64,000 bases of DNA from Absidia repens (lineage: Eukaryota; Mucoromycota; Mucoromycetes; Mucorales; Cunninghamellaceae): contig MCGE01000001.1 of NCBI GenBank assembly GCA_002105175.1, positions 496,001 through 560,000 on the forward strand, read 5' to 3'. The notes under the pieces were generated by a model, which worked only from the letters and a program-made list of their open reading frames with translations, ran no database searches and was not told the origin of the DNA. A program made the translations under genes and the position numbers. The number at the start of each line of letters is the position of its first letter. The stretch's first letter is position 1. This document shows, in pieces, positions 1 through 12,121 of this stretch.

Positions 1-1299
1 CTTGTAACGAGGGAGTTTGCTCAAAATGATATTTTCCAAGGATTTTCTCCAGACTGACTTGACGAGAAGCGGTGACATCTCGTTCCAAGGCACTCATGTA
101 CATGGTAGGGAAAGACCAAGCTTCATCAAATCCTTCAGGCACCTGACCGTGAAACAAAGCATTGTTCTTGATAAAGTTCATGGCGACCAGTCGAGTCAAT
201 TCGCCAAGGTAGGCACCAGACATCATTTTTTCATAGAGTTGGAATTTGGGTTGGTTGTGGCTTTTGTCCATGGCCAAATCAAAGTCATTCAAAGGCAAAT
301 AGGCTTCGGTACCAAAGATATCGATTTCAGTGTTAAGGAGCATTTCCGTTCCAGCCGGGTATTTGTCGCGCACATCCTTGTCCAGTTTGATGATGTTTTC
401 CACTTTTTCAGGGTAAGCAGCATTCACACCAGTAGCAAAAATCAATCCAATACGGGAACGGGGGTTGGAGTATGCATGTGCCACAAGGGTGCCGACAGTG
501 TCATTCAAAATAGCACTCACCTTCACATTTAACCCCTGCATATCAAATAATAACCACATAAAAAAAAGATATCATTAATAAACAAAATAAAAACCCGTTG
601 TCAATTCTGATCCAGCCAGCCATCAAAAACTTCCACTTACCTTGCGTTCAAATGCTTTATGGAACATGCTTGCCAAATCTTGACCTTCGGTGTCTTGTAA
701 AGTGAATCCTTTGCCCATTCTTAAAATTGTACCACGATTGATATCTGTTTGACTATGAATGATACATTAAAAATTAATAACCATGAATATCAATCAATCT
801 ATCAATATATATATATATCAACAACTAATTAAACCCGCTTTACTTACTCCACTGGGAAACTCCAACAAACACCAAGCGATAGAGTTTCATCACCATTGAC
901 TTGTGCCGGGCTAAACAAATGGCGAGCTTTGACCGTAATAAGTTCCCCCACAGAATCCGCAATCCAGTCAAAAAAGACACTACCAGCTCCAGTCTTGAGT
1001 TCCTTGCTAGGGGCATGTTTGACTTCCAATACCTTGACATGACCATCACCAAGGAGTTGCACAGCAGAGATACGAAGATTGGTTCCTCCTAGATCCAAGG
1101 ACATGAAAGTACCAGTTTCATTACCCGTAGGAAGATTGGTGACAAAAGAAGGGATCATGGTGGCAAGACCTTTTGAAGGGGTCTTGAGCCCCAGCTTGAA
1201 TTCATCGAGAAATCCATTGACAATAGGCGCAAGCTGATCACGATTGAGAAGAAATTGTTGTTCAAGTTGTCTGAATAGAATGTCGGATGTTTCGGTCAT
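1..1299 (-). CDS. HXK: Hexokinase, 3' part cut by window edge
   Basis: Hexokinase phosphorylates glucose and other hexoses with ATP at the entry to glycolysis in the cytosol. Three exons are visible (1299-848, 752-641, 535 to beyond 1). Residues 68-76 form the phosphate-binding motif LDLGGTNLR. The next parts read SFPVDQTDINRGTILRMGKG across the first intron and then LNDTVGTLVAHAY, all classic hexokinase family I landmarks. The start is the ATG at 1299, which gives the usual N-terminal helix before the large domain. The C-terminal part, with the adenosine-binding region, lies outside the window. The gene is divergent from a sugar-type MFS transporter at 2883. Hexokinase and glucokinase cannot be told apart without the rest of the protein. 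Confidence 0.96.
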
Positions 1300-2882
1300 G
1301 ATGGATGAGTAAGTGTTATGTGAAGGTGTGTTGTTATGATGAGGAGGATATAGATGAAAATGGAAAAAAAAGAGTGGAAGAAAAAAGAGAGTGCAAAAAA
1401 AAAAATTAGATTTTCCAGGTTATTTGAACCCTCCCCCAAACTGGTCGGTTTCGGGTGATTTCAAATCTGGGGAGCAAAAAAAAAAAAAAAAAAATCATGA
1501 AGCCCAGCATCGGTGTGTCAAATGCAAAAAAAAGGGTTGAACAAATCAGCAATCCTGATTCAACGAATTAGTCTCGGCTAGTCCAACAATATTAACCCAA
1601 ATTTGTGGACCCTTTTTTTTAGTTCTCATTTCTAAAAAGAAACAAAGGAAAAAAAGGAAAAAGGGAAAAATAGAAAAGGTGGACCCACTTCAATCCCATT
1701 ATTTCATCCATAATACTTTGCATTAAGGATTCCCAATGTAACTAATAGGAAAGATATAAAGTATCGTTAATTGTTTTTACCTACTGTACTCAATTATACT
1801 CTTTCGTATTTAGTAATGTTTTGTAATTTCTTTTTTTTTTTGTCGTTAGCCTTCCCACCCACCCACCGCCCTTACTCCCGCCGGTTTTGGTTTCTCTGGA
1901 GAACAAAATGGTTAAAGAAATAAAAGAATAATCAAAACCCGACTCTCTCCACTCTCTTCTTCAATTTTACATACAGTATATCCCCACTGTTGATGTATTG
2001 TCACGCAATTTTTAAATTAATTAAAAAATAATCCCACTATTCTTTATTTTTTTTTATGACTTCAAGAAAGTTATGGATGGTAGGTGGTGGATAAACGGTT
2101 GTAGCGACAAACATACCCTGTCAATGGACGGAGTGGCTTACATAATATTATTTGTAAACACCGACGTGCCGTGGGGTGTCAGGTTAAGGACCCTGATACT
2201 CTTTTGACGTTTATTGAAAAAAAATGAACTTGGTTTTTTTACACAGTATAATGTAATGTTTGGAGAATGGAATTCCATTTATGTGTAGTTGATATGATAT
2301 GATACATATCCATACATATGTCTTGACACAAAACGCAGGAAATAAGTAAACCCTGTTCGATCATTCCTTTATTATTCAGTAGTATGATATCATAACAGTA
2401 AGGAATCTTCCTCATCGAGTAGCTCCAGGTAGCTTAGTGGGATATCAGCCGGTTGTCCAATGAATCTTATATGCAAGTTTCTTTTTTTTTTTTTTTTTTT
2501 TTTTTTTTGGTCATGTCGGAAAATAATGAAGGAATCGCTTTGCATGGTACAAATTTAAAACACCGCATTTTTTTTTCCTTCATTCGTTTCCTTTAAACAA
2601 TCATTGCAACTCCATGATCTTCAAATTAACGGCAACCAGTAGAGTACATATATACTGTAGGTAAGTTCGTGACTTGACTTGAATCAAATAAAACAAAAGA
2701 CTCCCATGTTACTGAACTATTACCAAACACTAAAACAAAAAGAATGTGCTGTTTTATTTCTCTAGTTTATTATCCTTGGGTGGTTTTTTGGTAGGTTTGA
2801 ACAAAACAAAGTACGCTTAAAAAGATTGAATATGTATGTTAACACACACTATGTTTTACTTTTGGTATAGTTTGGGTAGGGA
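1300..2882. other. Divergent intergenic region, hexokinase / sugar transporter
   Basis: No gene was recognised in these 1.58 kb. The stretch is AT-rich with A or T runs of 15-25 (near 1480 and 2480) and a CCCACCCACC block near 1855. Both flanking genes are transcribed outward, so both promoters must lie here. A short imperfect hairpin is seen at 1536-1564. Confidence 0.6.
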
Positions 2883-4570
2883 ATGGCAACACAAGAACAT
2901 GACAATCTCCATCATTCACAGATGACTAGCCTAACCTATGCTTTTATGTGTAGATATAATTTCAACGTGATGGCCCTTATAGTGACTATGCCTTATTTCA
3001 GAAGCGAAATTGGAGTATCATCTCGTTTTCGGGCGTTTTCTGGTACAATGGCTCTTGGTGCTTTTGTTGGCGCTGTATCAGGCGGGGTACTGGCGGATCA
3101 CATGGGAAGGAAAGGGGTGATGACATTTAGTAGCGTAATATTTTTGTTTGGAAGCTTTTTCCAAATAGGTGGTGATAATATGGCTCTGATTCTTTGTGGT
3201 CGAGCCATTACTGGATATTCTGTTGGGTAAATCAAAAAAAAAAAAAAGTAATAAAGGGGGAAGGAGTGGGGACAACAAAATCTGATATACATCATCAAAT
3301 GACTGACTCTTCGCGTTTTTCTTCGCTTTAGGATTTACTCAATGCTAGTACCACTATGTAAGCGGAGCACGAAAATCAGCATAATGAATGAAGAAGTCTA
3401 TATACCGAACCTTAGCATTCATTACCTTTTATTTTAGATCAAAGTGAGCTGGCTCCAAAACATCTGCGTGGTAGACTCATCACCATCCATCAATTTGCTA
3501 TTACGGTTGGAATCTTTACATCGTCATGGATATCTTATGGAACAACAGTTATTCCCAACGGGTCTTCTTGGAGGTAATAAACTGAAGTAAAAAACAGCAT
3601 GTATGACATAACTTTATATATAACTATATCCCTTCAGATTAGCCATTGGTCTTCAAGTGATTCCATGTCTGGTATTGCTGTTTCTGATCTACTTTATACC
3701 TGAAAGTCCACGATATCTTATGTACCGAAACTGTGATAGTGAAGCCCTTCGCGTCTTGGCCAAAATCCATGGTGATGGCTCCTCTGATCATCCCGAAGTT
3801 TACATGGAATATGTATCCATTCAACAGACGATTAACTACGAACGGACCTTCAAGAATCATGGAAGCTACACCAGGTTGTTTTCCAGAGCGCCGGAAAGTA
3901 ATCTACGACGGTTGTTTTTGGGCATACTGACGCAAATTTTTCAACAGCTTACTGGTATCAATCCTATTCTGTAAGTCTAATATATGATACAACAAATGAA
4001 AATTATGTAATTAACCTCTTTATTATTACTAAAGGATGTTTGCACCTCAGGTTTTACATTCCACTGGACTATCAATAACTCAGACTTCTCTTTTCGCCAA
4101 TTGTATCAGTGCAACTATTAACATGGGGGCAACAATTCCAGCGATATTCTTTGTAAGCAGCAGTGAAAAAAATCAAAAACACAAAATCAGGTCAGCTGAG
4201 TTGGACGTTTTTTTATATATTGTTTTGGTTAGATTGATCGGTTTGGTCGTAGAGCCTCCATGTTGGTTGGTGCGATCATGTTATGCATCAGCCTTGTCGC
4301 TATGTCTGCACTCTCCATAACAGCAGATTTCATCTATGAAGGCACTTACTATTCTGATAATATGAACAACGGTAACTCTATCTGGGTAAGTGACCAGGAA
4401 AGAAAGGAAGCGATTGCATTTGTGGTCATGGAGTACATTTATGTGGCTGTTTTTGCGTATACATGGGGCTCCTTAGGGTGGATATACCCCTCCGAATTGT
4501 ATGGTCAAGGTAACAAAAGAAAAAGAAAAACAGTGATAATAGTTTGTTAATAGTAATATTCTGATTGTTG

Positions 4571-4610
<40 letters not shown>

Positions 4611-5236
4611 GATGGGCGGGACATCACATTGCAACTGTAATAGGTGTGCGGGCAAAGGCACTTTCTATTACAAATGGCTTCGGTTGGCTTCTCAATTTTG
4701 CTGTCTTTGAATTCTCTTCACCAATGCTTATCGCCATACATGGACAAAGTTATATTGTCTTTGCATGTTGTTGTGTTGTTATTATCGTAGTTGTGTATTT
4801 CTACTTCCCTGAAACTAAGGTACAGTATAGTGATTATGCATATAAATACATATAAACGGTATTTCATAAGTATATATTTTTTTTCTAGGGGAAATCTTTG
4901 GAGGAAATCGACCTCATTTTTGGTAGTGACATTGGCTATTTTGACGTCAATCCGCACCACCCACAAACTGCTGCTGCAACCCTTGTACACATGGAAAAGA
5001 TGCAAAAGAAAAATGCCAGTAAATACCCCTTCCAGCTTGGTAATAGTGGGCCAATGTTTACATCTAGCAATGAAAACAAATCCTCGGCAACATACGACGA
5101 CGACAATGATGTCCTCCATCCTACATCCGTTGTTATCGAATCTTCTCATTCAAGTGGATCTTCCTCCTCAACTTCTTCACATTTGGTCTCAAAAGCACAA
5201 GAAAAACAACCAGTTAGGCATTCTATGGACAAATGA
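2883..5236 (+). CDS. MFS sugar transporter (sugar porter family)
   Basis: A 585-residue protein assembled from eight exons (2883-3226, 3332-3357, 3438-3573, 3638-3970, 4035-4152, 4233-4509, 4644-4819, 4889-5236). It has the sugar porter signatures in order: GGVLADHMGRKG in the loop between TM2 and TM3, PESPRYL after TM6, QQLTGINPIL in TM7, IDRFGRR between TM8 and TM9, and PETKGKSLEEID after TM12. These predict a plasma-membrane proton-coupled hexose carrier with 12 TM helices. The C-terminal tail is hydrophilic and Ser/His-rich. The intron before exon 7 contains a run of about 38 T. The gene is divergent from hexokinase, so uptake and phosphorylation of hexose may be co-regulated (inference). 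The substrate is not determined by the motifs. Confidence 0.93.
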
Positions 5237-5960
5237 AACCGCTTCTCCTATTGATCATTCAAACACCTCATCCCAGGCTCTTTATCACAGTCATGTAGTT
5301 TTATATAGTCCTCATTCCCTATCCATTCATAGATACTCTAGTAGATAACATATGTATACACAATCCCATTTACACTCATACATAGTTTATATCCCAATAT
5401 TACCACTGGTATCATCAATAAAAATATACAGATTTATAATTTATATTTGTCTTCTGCTACAATGTCTTCAATATGATAAAATAAGATAAACATTCGTGTG
5501 CAGCCACCATTATCCTATATTATACAAGCAAACCACATTCATGCACCCCTTTTTATCTCCATATTTAGAACCCAGCGAAGTATCTGGAGCATTGGATACA
5601 ACTATTGATCGACGTTGCCTCTTATCTAATGTTTTTCCTTTCAACACGCACAAGTGCTGCACAGTATGGTTATAGCCATTTGTCATAAACAAGCTATATG
5701 TATGAGATACAATGTAAAACAAAAAAAGTAAAGATATTGTTGCATTCAGATAAAAATAAACTATGACAAGTAAACTAAACCAAACTCGTCTAGTGACAAT
5801 GCTGTGATACATATGATATTTAAATATGATGCGATTCAGGGAAGCGGTGGATATGTTGTGTTTGGAGCTGCAATTACTATCGTTTTATGAATTAGACATA
5901 GCATTATGTAAGCTCGTCCAAACAAAGAGGGCAGGTATCCTACGGCGAGAGCCAAGCTAT
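5237..5960. other. 3' flank of sugar transporter
   Basis: Noncoding AT-rich DNA. An AATAAA-like signal (caataaaaatatac) near 5415 is a likely poly(A) site for the transporter. The short open frame on the minus strand (5510-5812) has no recognisable domain and coding-like character is poor. Confidence 0.5.
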
Positions 5961-7105
5961 CATATGGTGTTGATTGTTATAAAATAGAAGGGTTTCCATT
6001 TTTGTATCCACCAGCAACAGATAATAAAAAAATAAAAAAATCGCTTATGACTATTTATTCGCATGGAAATATTTTATCTTCCGTCTCCCGTCTTTTTTAA
6101 ATTTTTGCCGCTCTTTTCTTTTTTACTTTTCTTCACCATTCAACTTCTATGGGGTTATTTTAGATCTAGAATTGTCAGGAATAGTTTAGAAGGGGGTTCA
6201 GCTCAGGGATTACAAGATGCATGGGGAAACCCTTTCATTTTGGATCTAGGATTTTGAACCACATTAGTTGGCTTTTTATACCCTGTAATAGGTTAGTTTA
6301 ATGCTGGTTTGTCTATAATTTGTACCTATATCTAAATACAATATGTCTCTTTTTACTTGTTTCAATAAAATATGTCCCATTAGTTTTTTTTCATGTCTTG
6401 TACAATAGATTCCTTTTTTATTACCATCACCCCTTTTGATTAATGTCGACCTTTGTTGTGTCTTCAATAAAAGATGTCCCTTTATATTTCTCGTGTTTTG
6501 TACAGTGTATTAGATTCCTTTTTACAGTTTTCCTTTTAGATTAGCGTTGTCCATTCATTAAATCTCCTATAGTTTCACTCATGTTACCTCCATTTAGATC
6601 CCTTCCACTATCATCCCTGTTACCATGAACACGTCGTCTTTAGTCTTTAGGTTTAGTGTCAACCAATATGCTTCAATAAAACATACCTTTTTTTTTTATC
6701 AACCATTCTCTGACCCATGGTATAGCAAACAATGCCATTATTGGAACTGGTGTGTGAGTGTCCTACCAAAGACGTGCTTTCTAGTTCACCCACTATGACT
6801 ACTTATCCCTTAAAGATCCACATATTAATTTGAAGTCTTATTAAATCAATCACATAAATAAATATAGGGCGTGCTTTCTATGTAACCGCCTACAGAGTTG
6901 TTGTTGTTTTCTTTTATAACATTCAAGCTTATCTACGACTACTTGTCCCACACCCAGAGGTTTAGCAACTAGTTGACAGTTTAGTGGCTTTCTATTAAAC
7001 GCAGTCTTACTGCCACTTTACCATTCATATTAATTGAAATAGTTTGTGCCATCCGCGTAACCTCGACTCTACTTGACATACTGTACATATTCATCCCCCT
7101 GTTTT
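5961..7105 (+). repeat. Dispersed ~1.1 kb noncoding element, copy A (near full length)
   Basis: One of the two longest copies of a family seen at least ten times in the window. It runs from a TATAAAATAG / GGGTTTCCATTTTT block (about 5975-6003) through a T-rich stretch to the conserved core (about 6163-6260), which reads TAGTTTAGAAGG, then GATGCATGGGGAAACCC, then TTTTGGATCTAGGATT. After the core come AATAAA-type signals inside an imperfect ~100 bp repeat (units from about 6364 and 6464). Similarity to the copy at 37 kb continues to the block CATACTGTACATATTCATCC near 7080-7100. No conserved reading frame is shared between copies. Confidence 0.8.
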
Positions 7106-7272
7106 TGACTTTTTTTTTTTTTTTTTGCATGTGATATAATAAAAATAATAAAAAGTAGCCCGAACTGAAAGTCAGTTGAACTCAAGGCACCGACTATCAA
7201 GCCGTGAAGTGCCAAAGAGTTCTAACTTCATCAAAAACCACACTTCAACCTCTCCCCTGACACCCAGCAGAT

Positions 7273-7314
<42 letters not shown>

Positions 7315-7613
7315 AGACGCAAGAATGTTTTGAAAGTCAATGGTTTACTCTACGTTCTTTGTGAACTGCGCCATATTTACAGTCCCCATGTTCCGTATCA
7401 ATACCATCGTATAAAACATATACGCATACATGGGCAATATTTCCAATATCATCAATGAATAACATATATGATACACAATACTGGTATATGCATAAGTAAG
7501 GAAGATTTTTATTTGTAAAATGAACATCAACCATATCAAGATACTACATCATTCTAGAAACTAAACTAATGTAACAATAAAATAAACCTATCCAGCTAGA
7601 CCCATTGCTAAAT
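7106..7613. other. Intergenic, long T homopolymer
   Basis: No gene seen. It contains a run of about 38 T (7275-7312) ending in TTGCAG, which resembles an intron 3' end, but no coding exon follows that I can recognise. Confidence 0.5.
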
Positions 7614-8520
7614 CTAAGACATATCATCACCCCATTTGTTCTTCGTTGGTTTTGTTGAAGGTACTGAACCATTTCGATCCATCCATTCTGTTTCTGCAGC
7701 CACTGTATTGTCCCGGTATTTTGAACGGACATCACCCCATATATCCTGTTCCTGCTGCGGTTGCTGTTGTCGTTGTTCTTGTTGTTGTTGTTGTTGTTGT
7801 CGTTGCTGTTGTTGTTCATTGTTTCGAATGCGGTCCCATGCATCCGTTTGACCATTGTTGTTTACAGACTGGTCAGGGTTGGAGTTTGCTGCTGTTGGTG
7901 GCACTTGTTGTTGTTGTTGTTGTTGCCATACATCCATTGACTTGTTGTTATATTGCTGTTCGTTTCTGTCATTCAGTTTTTGTTGATATTCTTGCTTTTC
8001 CTTTTCAGTCATTGGTCGCGGAGGTGTTCTGGGGCCATCGATGACAAGTCCTCTTGCCGCAAGCATGTCCGTTCTAATATATCTATATATTAACATACAT
8101 GGCTATTTGTGTATTTGATAGGAGAGCTTACTTACTGAACTTCCTTGACGAGGTTAACCAGCTTGTCAGGATTGGGTAGGCTTTTGATAGTGTTGATCCC
8201 AGCCATGGCACCCGTACCGAATCCTATTTGAGATCCCATAAAAAAACCTGCTCCAGTAATCAATCCAAGGGGTACAGGATTCATTCCACGCCTTTTTCCT
8301 ACCATATTCAATAGGGAAGAAAGAATTAATTCTATTGTCACGGTTAAAAAAAAATAGGATAATTACCAAGGAAGAAAGAGAGAGACGCAAGACCAATGCT
8401 ACCAACAACAGCGTGTCGACTCAATTGTCGTTTGGCTTTTTCAATAGCAGTAGTTTCTTCTGGTGTCAATTCATAGTCCTTGATCCGCTCGTACACGCGT
8501 TTGTATATGTCGTTATCCAT
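7614..8520 (-). CDS. OCIA-domain-like small membrane protein with Q-rich tail
   Basis: A 258-residue protein in three exons (8520-8367, 8298-8136, 8073-7614). The N-terminal ~105 residues start MDNDIYKRVYERIKDYELTP and contain two hydrophobic, Gly/Ala-rich segments: one around VVGSIGLASLSFFLG and one around GLITGAGFFMGSQIGFGTGA. Charged residues (GKRRGMNP) separate them. This layout resembles the OCIA domain of mitochondrial inner-membrane proteins such as OCIAD1/2. The assignment is by pattern only and needs a profile search. The second half is low-complexity, with Gln tracts, Asn and repeated W-D/W-G motifs (MDVW, AWDRI, IWGD, KWGDD). The gene is divergent from the RRM gene at 9430. Confidence 0.7.
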
Positions 8521-9429
8521 TGATCTATTGATGAGGACAAGTTGAAAGAAGAGGTAAAAGAAAAAAAAATGCGGTGTTTAAACTTTTGTATGTTTTTTCG
8601 CTGGCGGCAAAAAAAGCGTAGCCATGCAAAAAAAGCAACAACGCTAAGAAAAATCATGCAGCAAGGCTGGAGATAATACCAATATAGGCATATACACCTC
8701 TGCTTTACCAGTACAATCCAAGCAGTTTGGTACATATAAAGGATGCCTAATAATTGTAAAAGAAAGGAAATATACCTAGAAATGAATATTGTGATGGTAC
8801 CGGAATGATATTTTATCTTCATTGCTGTATATGGAAAAAATACCAAATGATATCTCTCAATTTCTCCTGTTTGAAGAGAAAATATTGATCATGATAATGA
8901 TGACGATTTAAGATTGAGAATGATATATGAATGATGATCATTTGCCCCAAATTTTATCTATTTGTAACCCCCGCCTCAAAAATCCGGTGCCATTGGTGGA
9001 AATCGTTGGCAGACCCGGTCTGGCCTTTTTTGGTGATGTTGCCCGAGGCTACTTTAAAATTTTTAAATCCATTCACTCAGGTCATTTTCTCTCACCTACC
9101 CCCTTTTTTTTCTTCTTTTTTTTTTTTCTTCTTCTTTCTTCCTTTTTGTCGCTTTTTACTTTTTTTACTGCTCATCTTTTACAAGTTGAACTCTTTATCA
9201 AAAGAAAAACAAAACGTGACTTCTATTCTTCCTTTCATCTTGATCCCTTTTTCTGGTGAAGAAGGTAAAACGACAAGGAAAAAAAAAGAGATGATAAAAG
9301 AATTCTTTAGGCTGGTTGAAACTATTCGTCCTTTTAGAACAAAAAGAGCAACGGTTACCTATAGATGAAGGCGTCTTTGTTTGATATACTAACTTTTTTA
9401 TTTCTATGTTCACATATCTTTAGATAATA
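8521..9429. other. Divergent intergenic region
   Basis: Promoter region for the OCIA-like gene and the RBMS-like gene. It is pyrimidine-rich on the plus strand (long T/C stretch 9100-9180). No conserved coding is seen. Confidence 0.5.
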
Positions 9430-11428
9430 ATGACCACACCTGTTGAAACGGTACCTAGCGGCGTAGACAACGCCGCCTCTTCATCAGCTACACCCGCTGC
9501 CACTGCACCTTCGTCGACCTCTTCGTCCAACAACACGAGTCGACCTTCTCCAACTCAATCTGCGGCTGCTCCTCCTGCTCCCGCATCTGGCCATCGCCTT
9601 GTTACACCTGCATCTCCTTCGTATCCTCCCTACGGATATATTGATCCTGCCATGATGTATGAAATGCAAGCAAACGGTTATGACCCTAATGATCCCCAAC
9701 AACAGCAACAGCAGCAACAGCAGCAACAACAACAACAGCAAACCTATGTTATCTATCCTGTCAGTCCCCAATTCTATTATTCCGACTATCAAAGCTATCC
9801 TGGGTCGCCAGCACTCCATCCTCAATCGCCACCTATGAATCCAACAAGTCCTCCTTTTAGTCCTACGTTCCAATATCAAGGTGTGGTTAGTAGCGGTGGC
9901 AACGTAACACTTTCCCCAACGTCACACGCCGCCTACGTCCTTCCTTCTCACTCTGTGCATCCTCCTTTCCCACCTTTGCACATTTCTTCACCTGTTTTGA
10001 CTGGTACACCTGTTGGTTCGCCTCCCCATCAAATGGTAGCTCTTCCTGGTCCTTATCATCATCATCCCCATCATCCTCATCCTCAGCACTATGATAGAAA
10101 AAGACACCAACAACAACAGCAGCAACAACAACAACAGCCACAACAGCATCATCAGAATGTTTCGTTGGGTGAACACTCCTACAATCAACAAGCAACCCAA
10201 GAAGAATTGTCAATGAACTATCACCCTCAGAACATTTATGTACGTGGATTGTCTTCTTCAACAACAGACGAATCTTTCTTGGAACTATGCAAAGCGTAAG
10301 TCATTATAGAATGCCAAATCTTAAAAACTTATACATGGTCTCTCATGCCCTATTGTTATTGTCATTATTATTTCGTATTAGGTACGGAGCTGTCACATCA
10401 TCTAAAGCTATCTTGGATCAAAAAACCGGGGAATGCAAAGGGTACGGTTTTGCGTTATTTGAACAGGAACAAGACTGTCATACGGCGATTGACGGATTGA
10501 ACAATGCTGGATTACAAGCCTCGTTTGCTCGTGTGGGTCAAGAATCATTCAGTTCTCGATTACGGAATCTACAAGATGAAACTTCTACGAATATCTATAT
10601 TTCTAATTTGCCTCTGGATATGACCGAACAGGTATGGAAAAAGGGAATGAAGCGCTAGATGCGTATAATACATATATATATATATATATATTAAATAGCC
10701 TTTATTTTTTATTTTTATTTTTCGTATGTTAGAAACTTGAAGAATTATTCCAACCTTTCCAAACGGTGTCCAATCGTATTTTACGTGATCCTCAATCAGG
10801 TATCAGTCGAGGTGTTGGCTTTGCAAGGTAACACTTCTTTTGTTTGGACGATTTGTTTATATGAATTGACTTATTGTTATGTTTGATTCTAGAATGTCTG
10901 ATCGACTTGCAGCTGTATCCATTATCGAACGATTTAACGGTCATGTAGTCGCTGGATCCTCCGCATCGTTACAAGTAAGGTTCGCGGACTCGCCTGCTCA
11001 AAAGAAATTGAAAAATCAAACTTCTCGTAAACGGGTGGTGCGATCTCGTGAATTCCAATCCATGTCAGCGGGATTTCCACCCATGCGACATATGATGCCC
11101 ATCACACCTGAAACAATGCTGGGTATAGCTCCTTTGAATGCATCCAATCCACCCACTACCATGGCTTATCATCCTCAGTAAGTTGATCCAGTAAACAAAA
11201 GCAATACCATGCTCATTTTTTTTTCTTTATGTTGTATAACATAGATATGCTACTCCCAACCCCTTACCAACCGATCCATCCATGGTCACCACCGCCACCG
11301 CCACCACCACTCACCACGAAGGAACCGACACAAAACATCAGGATCTGGATGACTTGACTCACTCAGTAGAAAAAGATTTAAATATCACGGAATCCAATTT
11401 AGACAAGAAGGAAACTGTTATGGAATAA
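9430..11428 (+). CDS. RBMS-like RNA-binding protein with two RRMs and Q/P-rich N terminus
   Basis: A 559-residue protein in five exons (9430-10295, 10382-10631, 10733-10827, 10893-11177, 11245-11428). The first ~270 residues are low-complexity: Ser/Thr/Ala/Pro, then a poly-Gln tract near residues 93-105, Pro/Ser/Tyr repeats, His-rich HHHPHHPHP, and a second Gln tract. RRM1 begins NIYVRGL (RNP2) with KGYGFALF (RNP1). RRM2 begins NIYISNLP with RGVGFARM. The tandem arrangement and sequence resemble the metazoan RBMS/MSSP family and related fungal proteins, which bind AU-rich single-stranded RNA or DNA. The tail is acidic (HQDLDDLTHSVEKDL). Post-transcriptional regulation is likely; targets are unknown. 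Confidence 0.9.
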
Positions 11429-12121
11429 AAATGCCCCTCCCCCCACTCTCTCTCTCTCTCCTCGTACTTCACTCCCGTCACTCACAACACTCATTCTCAT
11501 TACATACATATACTCTCACTTTTCTATTTTATTTTCCTTACTTACTTATTGACCTCGATTATTTAGCCTTTTTTTTTATTTTCTTTCCTTTGTACTTTTT
11601 CTTTTGTTTCTTCTACACTTCCTCTGTCTTCTGTCAAATCATCTGACACCCCTACCCCGTCCCCCTTCCCTCTATATACATATAGCATGTTAATAGTAAA
11701 TAAAAATAAATTCTTTTTGTTTTATTTTGTCTCTACAATAAAGTATCTTTTTTTTTTTTGGTGTTTGTGTATGTCTCTTCACTTTTACGATATGATGATA
11801 TAGCACCTTGCCCAAGTTGATAAAAACAGTCTATATATATTGATCAAATATTTCAAGAATATTATGTCCTTCATGTCTTAGATTATGTATGTATTTTACC
11901 TTTGCAACAATGATTGAATCAAATCACGTGTAGTAGTAATACCAAGCAAATGGCTGCGACAGTGGCAAAAGTCATGCTCATAGTGGCGCACTCTGAGTCT
12001 GAAAATCATATTTTGGGGAGGAAAAACCCAGAAGACTATTCCTCCCAGGTTTCTCTTCCTTATTCTTCTTTTTTTTTCCATCTAAATATTATATCTTCAT
12101 TATATCAACGTTATTATTATC
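11429..12121. other. 3' flank of RBMS-like gene and HSE1 promoter
   Basis: Noncoding. A long C/T-rich plus-strand stretch follows the stop codon (11430-11670). AATAAA signals lie at about 11700 and 11738. The rest, up to 12121, should hold the HSE1 promoter. No other gene seen. Confidence 0.5.

Noticed and set aside
17..532. 171-codon open frame on the plus strand
   Set aside because: It lies antisense to hexokinase exon 3 and has no domain; it is a shadow of the real gene.
6063..6257. 64-codon frame across repeat copy A
   Set aside because: The frame is not kept in copies B, C, G, I or J, so the conserved core is not coding.
10000..10264. Val/Leu-rich minus-strand frames opposite the RBMS-like gene
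   Set aside because: These are reverse reads of Gln, His and Pro codon tracts.
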